A DNA stretch of 64,000 bases from Pseudomonadota bacterium (GTDB lineage Bacteria > Pseudomonadota > Gammaproteobacteria > Xanthomonadales > Xanthomonadaceae): the NCBI GenBank assembly GCA_023419315.1, contig JAEZYE010000004.1, forward strand, positions 1 to 64,000, given 5' to 3'. The notes under the pieces are model-generated. The model was given only the letters and a program-made list of their open reading frames with translations. It made no database searches and was not told the origin of the DNA. A program made the position numbers and the translations under genes. This document shows positions 60,201 through 64,000 of this stretch, in pieces; the first letter of the stretch is position 1, and each line of letters opens with the position of its first letter.

Positions 60201-60358
60201 TGGGCGACGGATTGCGCGCGGATGTCCCTATTCGACTCCATTGGCCCGGTCGGACCAAACCGGCACGGGTCGAGGTGGACGGCCGCGCCGTGCAGGACTT
60301 CGATGCGGACGGCATCCGCCTCCGGCAGCCTTTCAAGGAAGTGGTCGCGTATTGGTAG
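57251..60358 (+). CDS. Large exported glycosidase with F5/8 type C (discoidin) domain
   Basis: This 1035-residue protein has a signal peptide (AAAAWLVLCLVTPTHA). A carbohydrate-binding F5/8C domain lies at about residues 40-158 (WYQVDLGRESSIGGVLIRWDGG, RYSVRYSNDG), then a second beta-rich module to about 280. An (alpha/alpha)6 six-hairpin catalytic region lies at about 560-960 with NYNRSFIRDGAATAAILLRMG, NDDGSVNTGFGSDLEYDSQGQF and HSYWDDYWALKGW. The C-terminal part is beta-rich. I cannot name the GH family. The start at MRNSPAP is preferred; an ATG 27 bases earlier is possible. Confidence 0.8.
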   Translation: MRNSPAPSSRSLRRIAAAAWLVLCLVTPTHAAELPARSQWKASSSSTENPSMMPAMGIDGDPKTRWGGPFSAGHWYQVDLGRESSIGGVLIRWDGGFPTRYSVRYSNDGKQWRDAMKVTGGVGGVEYILFPSVQARFLRIAAPDRTADWGVSIAEFEPVMHAPDIRGLAGQDDPATLWTGDAPGMRMSGRTVDIELGRALPVAGLEVKWKQAPHSARLEGRTGQGEWILLGEEPEVGGAVSYLASTREHTVDALRVRVQPGDSAPEIAGLELLGPQRVMTPLRRYEVAALRRNADLFPASLHQQQVYWTTVGIPAGQQKSVFDEFGNIEAFKGAPLVQPIWRAHDGRTAAAFKAELRHALREGWMPMPSVQWQPQDGLELRSDAMAIEQGGAPVTLVRYRLTNTGSRPASGRLALVTRPMQISPPWQNGGLSGLHSVTASPDSVRVNGRRLFDALTPASRAGAAAFGAHGEGEITAHAAAGTVPSTRTATDDAGLAAGILDYDIDLQPGQHRDIVIAFALGTSRIDTGQTRWPDAPALDRRALLGNDQDAGKAFDRWAELTAQQWQQRVGRIGLSLPDGSLVDMLRAQAAYMLINQSGHAMQPGPRNYNRSFIRDGAATAAILLRMGMSATARDYLRWYAGHAVHENGLVSPILNDDGSVNTGFGSDLEYDSQGQFIWLVAEIARLDGGAGSVRQHQDHVKRALRFLQELRERTMAPGYLAEREVPERFHGIIAPSISHEGYPVPTHSYWDDYWALKGWHDGAWLAEQWGDHETARWAREQYAALRTSVSASLQATMRWKGIDFIPASADLGESDPTSVSIGLDPAGQQSVMPRDALERTFARYLSDVRKRDQPDALYAYTPYEMRNVLTYVHLDQPAEANELLTNLLRHRRPAEWQVLAEVVYSDLRHAIYLGDMPHTWIGAEYARAIFGMLMFEGDDHLSLLPGTPPTWVAGPGLSIDGLPTAYGHLTLQARREGDILRVRLGDGLRADVPIRLHWPGRTKPARVEVDGRAVQDFDADGIRLRQPFKEVVAYW

Positions 60359-60543
60359 TCGATCCCGATATCGCTGATCGCACCACGCGCGCCCGCAGGC
60401 AATGCGGATGCGGGGATGTGTCCCCTTTGTCGCCTCGCGGACGTTGAATGCTGACAAGCCGCACGGCATGGTCCGTGCACATTTCCGCGACGTGGCTTTG
60501 GCATCATCGAAACGCGCGGGCCATACCGCTACAAGGAGTTTGC

Positions 60544-61533
60544 ATGCCCCGGAGCTGGTTGTTGATCGCGTTGTTGCTGGCGGGTTCGGCCCAGGCCAAG
60601 GACGCATGCCCGGTGATCCGTTCGCGCCTGACCGATGCCGATGCAGCGACCCGCATCGCCGCAGCCGCGTGCAACGAGCACATGATCTGGTATCGCGCCT
60701 TCATCGATCGCAACGGTCGCCTGGCCAACAGCCCGGTGATGGAAGCGGAGAACCGCACGCTGGGCGATGGCGTGACGCCGGCATGGAGACGGGTCTCGCA
60801 ATACTGGCGCGAGAGCACCCTGATGCCGCAGATGCGTGGTTTCGCCGGCGCCGACGCCTGCGACCGCATGGATTCCAGCAGCGCGGCCGCGTGTCGCGCC
60901 TTCGTCGTGGATCACGCCTGGTCCGCGGCGTTCGTGTCATGGGTACTGATGAAGGCGCAGTTGCCGGGCTTCCGTCCCTCGGCCAGTCATATCGACTACG
61001 TGCGCCAGGCCTGGGCAGCCCCGGATGCAAGCGCTTACGAGTATCTGCCGATTGCGCGCGCACGACCGGCTGCGGGCGATCTGCTGTGCTACGTGCGCGG
61101 GCCGAACTCGCTGGGTTATGACGGGCTGCTGGCGATTGTGCAGAACCGTCGCGGCGGCCTGAACATGCATTGCGAAGTGGTGGTCGCCGCCAATCCCGAC
61201 AACGACAGCACCGCGTATCTGATCGGAGGCAACGTGCAGCAGGGCGTGACCATGCGATTGCTGCCCCTGAACCGCAACGGCGAACTGTGGAACCTGCCGA
61301 CCGGCGTGATCAGCGACAACGCCTGCACGCCGGACACCGAATCCGGATGCAACTTCAACCAGAAGGACTGGGCGGTGTGGCTGAAACTGAAGCCGGCCGC
61401 GCAGCTGGCGTCTCTACCGCCCGCGCGTCCTCTGAATGCATCGGCGGCGCCGGTGCAGGCCGCGCCGCAATGCTGCATCAATTGCGTCGTCGGTTCCGGC
61501 GTGCCGCGTTGCCCGAGCGAGGAATCCCCCTGA
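60544..61533 (+). CDS. DUF2272 exported protein
   Basis: This 329-residue protein has a signal peptide (WLLIALLLAGSAQA). The DUF2272 core includes WSAAFVSWVLMKAQLPGF and PAAGDLLCYVRG, then HCEVVVAANPDNDSTAYLIGGNV, a pattern similar to NlpC/CHAP-like amidase folds. A Cys in LLCYVRG and His in MHCEVV could be catalytic, which is inference. The C-terminal tail is Cys-rich (PQCCINCVVGSGVPRC). AAGGAG lies five bases before the ATG. Confidence 0.8.
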   Translation: MPRSWLLIALLLAGSAQAKDACPVIRSRLTDADAATRIAAAACNEHMIWYRAFIDRNGRLANSPVMEAENRTLGDGVTPAWRRVSQYWRESTLMPQMRGFAGADACDRMDSSSAAACRAFVVDHAWSAAFVSWVLMKAQLPGFRPSASHIDYVRQAWAAPDASAYEYLPIARARPAAGDLLCYVRGPNSLGYDGLLAIVQNRRGGLNMHCEVVVAANPDNDSTAYLIGGNVQQGVTMRLLPLNRNGELWNLPTGVISDNACTPDTESGCNFNQKDWAVWLKLKPAAQLASLPPARPLNASAAPVQAAPQCCINCVVGSGVPRCPSEESP

Positions 61534-61551
61534 CGCGTCGCACCGCGGCGA

Positions 61552-62526
61552 TCAGCGCAGGCAGTCCTTCAACTGATTTTCTGCGTACCAGAGCGCGCGC
61601 CGGGACAGGTCGTACGCGCTCTGGCCGCGTCGCGGCAGCATCTGCGCGGCCATGACCGGATCCGCGCCATTGGCCAGCGCGTGTTCGACCTGCTCCAGTT
61701 CGGTCAGGTGCGTGCGGATCGGCTGCACCAACGTGCGAACCTTCTGTTGATCGCAACGCGCCACGCGCGACTGCAGTTTTTCCAGCGAGGCGCGGATGCG
61801 GCGACTCGCCTCGCCTTCGAGATCGGGCGGTGATTCATAGGCAATCGGTGCGGCCTTGTAGGCGTCACCGGTGTCGGCGCGACCGAGATCGGATTTCTGT
61901 TCGTACAGCGCCGGGTTGTAACGCACTTCCGGCGGCGGACGCGCCACCGGCGACTGGATGTCTTCGCCGAAGATGAAGTCGGTGATCTTTTTGGCGCCGC
62001 GTCCCAGGCTCTGTGCCGCGACATCGCCCAACGTGCCGTCGCTCTTCCAGTCCTTGTCGAACACCGTTCGGTCGTACTCGATCGGGTTGCGCCGTTCCAG
62101 CAACTTGCGCGCCTTCTCCAGATCACGTGGATTGGTTTCACCCGGCGGGCGTCCGGCGACTTCCGGTGCTTTCATCGGATCGACCTGCGACCGCGACGGT
62201 ACACGCACCACACCGGTGCTGGTGTAGACGCGGTCGTTGAGCGTGGTCGGCGCTGTACTGCGGGGAGGATCGCCGCCGCCGATGACAGGCGGTCGAACCA
62301 GGGCCGGCGTCGATGCGGCCGCGGGATTTTGCACTGGCAAAGGCGGGGGTGCCGGCTGCGCATCCGGCATGTCTTCGATGAAACGCAGGCGGATGCGATC
62401 ACTGCGCTCGACACGCACGAACACGAAGTCGCGCAGCAGCAGATGGCCAATCATCATCAGGATGATCGCCGTCGTCACCATTGCTACGGCACGTGAAGCC
62501 GATTCGTCCGGGAAAGCCAGTCGCAC
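61552..62526 (-). CDS. Hypothetical membrane-anchored protein
   Basis: Not recognised. About 324 residues: one N-terminal membrane helix (AVAMVTTAIILMMIGHLLL), a Pro-rich linker (AQPAPPPLPVQNPA), and a charged C-terminal part with ARKLLERRNPIEYDRTVF and LEKLQSRVARCDQQKV. The layout resembles an anchored periplasmic protein. The start is uncertain: a GTG at 62526 with AGGCAG upstream gives a short cytoplasmic tail, while an ATG at 62658 would add 44 residues. It converges on the DUF2272 gene. Confidence 0.6.
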   Translation of the reverse strand: MRLAFPDESASRAVAMVTTAIILMMIGHLLLRDFVFVRVERSDRIRLRFIEDMPDAQPAPPPLPVQNPAAASTPALVRPPVIGGGDPPRSTAPTTLNDRVYTSTGVVRVPSRSQVDPMKAPEVAGRPPGETNPRDLEKARKLLERRNPIEYDRTVFDKDWKSDGTLGDVAAQSLGRGAKKITDFIFGEDIQSPVARPPPEVRYNPALYEQKSDLGRADTGDAYKAAPIAYESPPDLEGEASRRIRASLEKLQSRVARCDQQKVRTLVQPIRTHLTELEQVEHALANGADPVMAAQMLPRRGQSAYDLSRRALWYAENQLKDCLR

Positions 62527-62836
62527 GCGTTCTGCCTGAGGAGTGCCGTGCGCGGAAAACGCACCTGCAGGGCCAAGGTTGACCCATGCGCGGCATGCTA
62601 GTTCCTGGCATGTACGGATTTTGCTAAGGACAATCGCGCAGGTTGCATTGCGGTTCACCTGCGCGCATGCGCCGGCTTATTGACGCCCGTCGTCATGCCC
62701 GGAGGGACGACACGCTGCACGCAGGCCGCGGTTACGTGCTCACGTACCGCCAACACGGAACGGACCGTTCGTTCCGGCAGGAAGCCACGCGCGACATCAA
62801 CGATGATCACATGCTGATGCCTGCGCGCAGGGCGCC
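62527..62836. other. Intergenic region upstream of the anchored protein gene
   Basis: These 310 bases hold no supportable gene beyond a possible N-terminal extension of the neighbouring protein. I see no convincing promoter or repeat here. Confidence 0.4.
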
Positions 62837-62868
62837 AAAAAAGAAAGGCGCCTTGCGGCGCCTTCCTT
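62837..62868 (-). terminator. Intrinsic terminator of aceE
   Basis: Read on the minus strand, AAGGCGCC (62864-62857) and GGCGCCTT (62852-62845) enclose GCAA, followed by a run of six T after a TTTC stretch. It begins 25 bases past the aceE stop codon. Confidence 0.88.
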
Positions 62869-62888
62869 CATGCATCGACCGATGTCGC

Positions 62889-64000
62889 TTACACGCTTAT
62901 CGGGTTCACCTTCTCCACGTCGATCCTGTACTGCTTGATCGCGCGGGCGACGTCCTTGCCGGTCATCTTGCCTTCCTTCGCCAGCGCGGCGATGGCGGCG
63001 TGGGCGATGTAATAGCGATCGACTTCGAAGAAGCGGCGCAGGTTGGCGCGCGTGTCACTGCGGCCGAAGCCATCGGTGCCCAGCACGGTGTAGCTCATCG
63101 GCACGAACGCGCGGATCTGGTCGGCGAAGCCGCGGACGTAGTCGGTGGCGGCGATCGCCGGACCCTGGCGGCCTTCCAGCAGTTCGGTCACGTAGGCCTT
63201 GCGCGGATCCTTGGCTTCCGGATTCAGGCGGTTCCAGCGTTCGGCGTCGAAACCGTCACGACGCAGTTCGTTGAAGCTCGGGCAGGACCAGATGTCGGCG
63301 GTCACGCCGAAATCCTTGTCCAGCAGTTCCGCCGCGGCGATCGCTTCGCGCAGGATGGTGCCGCTGCCAAGCAACTGCACGCGCAGTTCGCCCTTCTTTG
63401 GCTTGCCGGCATCCTTCAGCAGGTACATGCCCTTGATGATGCCGTCGGCCGCACCTTCCGGCATTTCCGGATGGGTGTAGTTTTCGTTCATCAGGGTCAC
63501 GTAGTAGTACTCGTCGACCTGCTCTTCCATCATCCGCTGCACGCCGTGCTGCAGGATGACCGCGACTTCGAAACCGAAGGTCGGGTCGTAGCTGCGGCAG
63601 TTCGGAATCGCGCCGGCCAGCAGGTGGCTGTGGCCGTCTTCGTGCTGCAGGCCTTCACCATTGAGCGTGGTGCGGCCGGCAGTACCGCCGAGCAGGAAGC
63701 CGCGCGTACGCATGTCGGCCGCCTGCCACGCCAGATCGCCTACGCGCTGGAAGCCGAACATCGAGTAGTAGATGTAGAACGGCAGCATCGCCACGTTGCT
63801 GACCGAGTAGCTGGTGCCCGCGGCCATCCACGAGGCGATCGCGCCCGGCTCGCTGATGCCCTGCTGCAAGACCTGGCCACTCTGGTCTTCGCGGTAGTAC
63901 ATGAGCTGGTCGGCATCGACCGGCTTGTACTTCTGGCCGAACGGCGCGTAGATGCCGATCTGGCGGAACATGCCTTCCATGCCGAAGGTGCGGGCCTCGT
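62889..64000 (-). CDS. aceE: Pyruvate dehydrogenase E1 component, homodimeric (3' part, partial)
   Basis: About 370 C-terminal residues are in the window and the frame stays open to the right edge. The sequence includes MFRQIGIYAPFGQKYKPVD, GTAGRTTLNGEGLQHEDGHSH and FVPMSYTVLGTDGFGRSDTR, typical of the large homodimeric AceE (about 890 residues). It decarboxylates pyruvate and acetylates the lipoyl groups of AceF. Its partners aceF-lpdA lie about 52 kb away, so E1 is expressed from a separate unit. The GFGRSDTR loop and C-terminal domain are intact. Confidence 0.97.
   Translation of the reverse strand, partial: EARTFGMEGMFRQIGIYAPFGQKYKPVDADQLMYYREDQSGQVLQQGISEPGAIASWMAAGTSYSVSNVAMLPFYIYYSMFGFQRVGDLAWQAADMRTRGFLLGGTAGRTTLNGEGLQHEDGHSHLLAGAIPNCRSYDPTFGFEVAVILQHGVQRMMEEQVDEYYYVTLMNENYTHPEMPEGAADGIIKGMYLLKDAGKPKKGELRVQLLGSGTILREAIAAAELLDKDFGVTADIWSCPSFNELRRDGFDAERWNRLNPEAKDPRKAYVTELLEGRQGPAIAATDYVRGFADQIRAFVPMSYTVLGTDGFGRSDTRANLRRFFEVDRYYIAHAAIAALAKEGKMTGKDVARAIKQYRIDVEKVNPISV

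Overview
The window reads as chromosome of a high-GC gammaproteobacterium of the Xanthomonadaceae/Lysobacteraceae (Lysobacter, Luteimonas or Pseudoxanthomonas type). Support comes from the pyruvate dehydrogenase E3 with its own N-terminal lipoyl domain, the TonB-receptor/MFS/glycosidase/LacI sugar locus, the YajQ-DUF1415 pair, the tesA/ybbA/ybbP arrangement and several small families typical of xanthomonads. The genus cannot be fixed from this sequence alone.

Layout. 1-5.4 kb: atp operon on the minus strand (atpI-B-E-F-H-A-G, then the first codons of atpD) with a good sigma70 promoter. 5.5-7 kb: a candidate small RNA, an outer membrane barrel and a DUF2061 protein. 7-10.3 kb: aceF-lpdA (PDH E2-E3); the E1 gene aceE lies about 50 kb away and runs off the right end. 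10.4-12.3 kb: DUF2884, a deoxyinosine-type DNA glycosylase and a small DMT transporter. 12.3-23.8 kb: a sugar-uptake operon (hydrolase, six-hairpin glycosidase, MFS transporter, TonB receptor, GH65 phosphorylase fused to beta-phosphoglucomutase) and its LacI regulator, with two identical operator-like repeats on the operon promoter. 24.3-30 kb: an OmpW-like protein, membrane proteins, YajQ/DUF1415, a catalytically dead REP-associated transposase relative, RsuA and RsmC.

30.1-33.7 kb is the most unusual segment: a promoter and attenuator-like leader, a hairpin-rich spacer, two overlapping tRNA-like sequences that do not look like working tRNAs, a slipin-type SPFH protein and the RNA ligase RtcB, closed by a strong terminator. 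It looks like an RNA-repair locus with its own tRNA-mimic RNA.

33.7-49.7 kb: YbbA/YbbP-type ABC transporter with divergent tesA, a DsbA-like oxidoreductase, an aldo/keto reductase with divergent AraC regulator, DUF3016, MsrB, MotA/MotB, a HipA-like kinase with DUF3037 and DUF4031 partners, a 32-codon acidic gene, DUF6630, DUF3297, and a BlaI/M56-peptidase pair with two palindromic operators. 49.7-54.3 kb: an ECF42-type sigma-factor operon of small enzymes (two DHFR-like, two VOC, one DGPF/YCII protein) with a matching ECF42 promoter, plus a divergent YCII gene. 54.3-64 kb: an XRE regulator with three 15-bp-spaced operator repeats, a GAF protein with degenerate GGDEF domain, a polysaccharide deacetylase, a large secreted F5/8C glycosidase with a perfect LacI-type operator, DUF2272, an unidentified membrane-anchored protein, and the 3' part of aceE.
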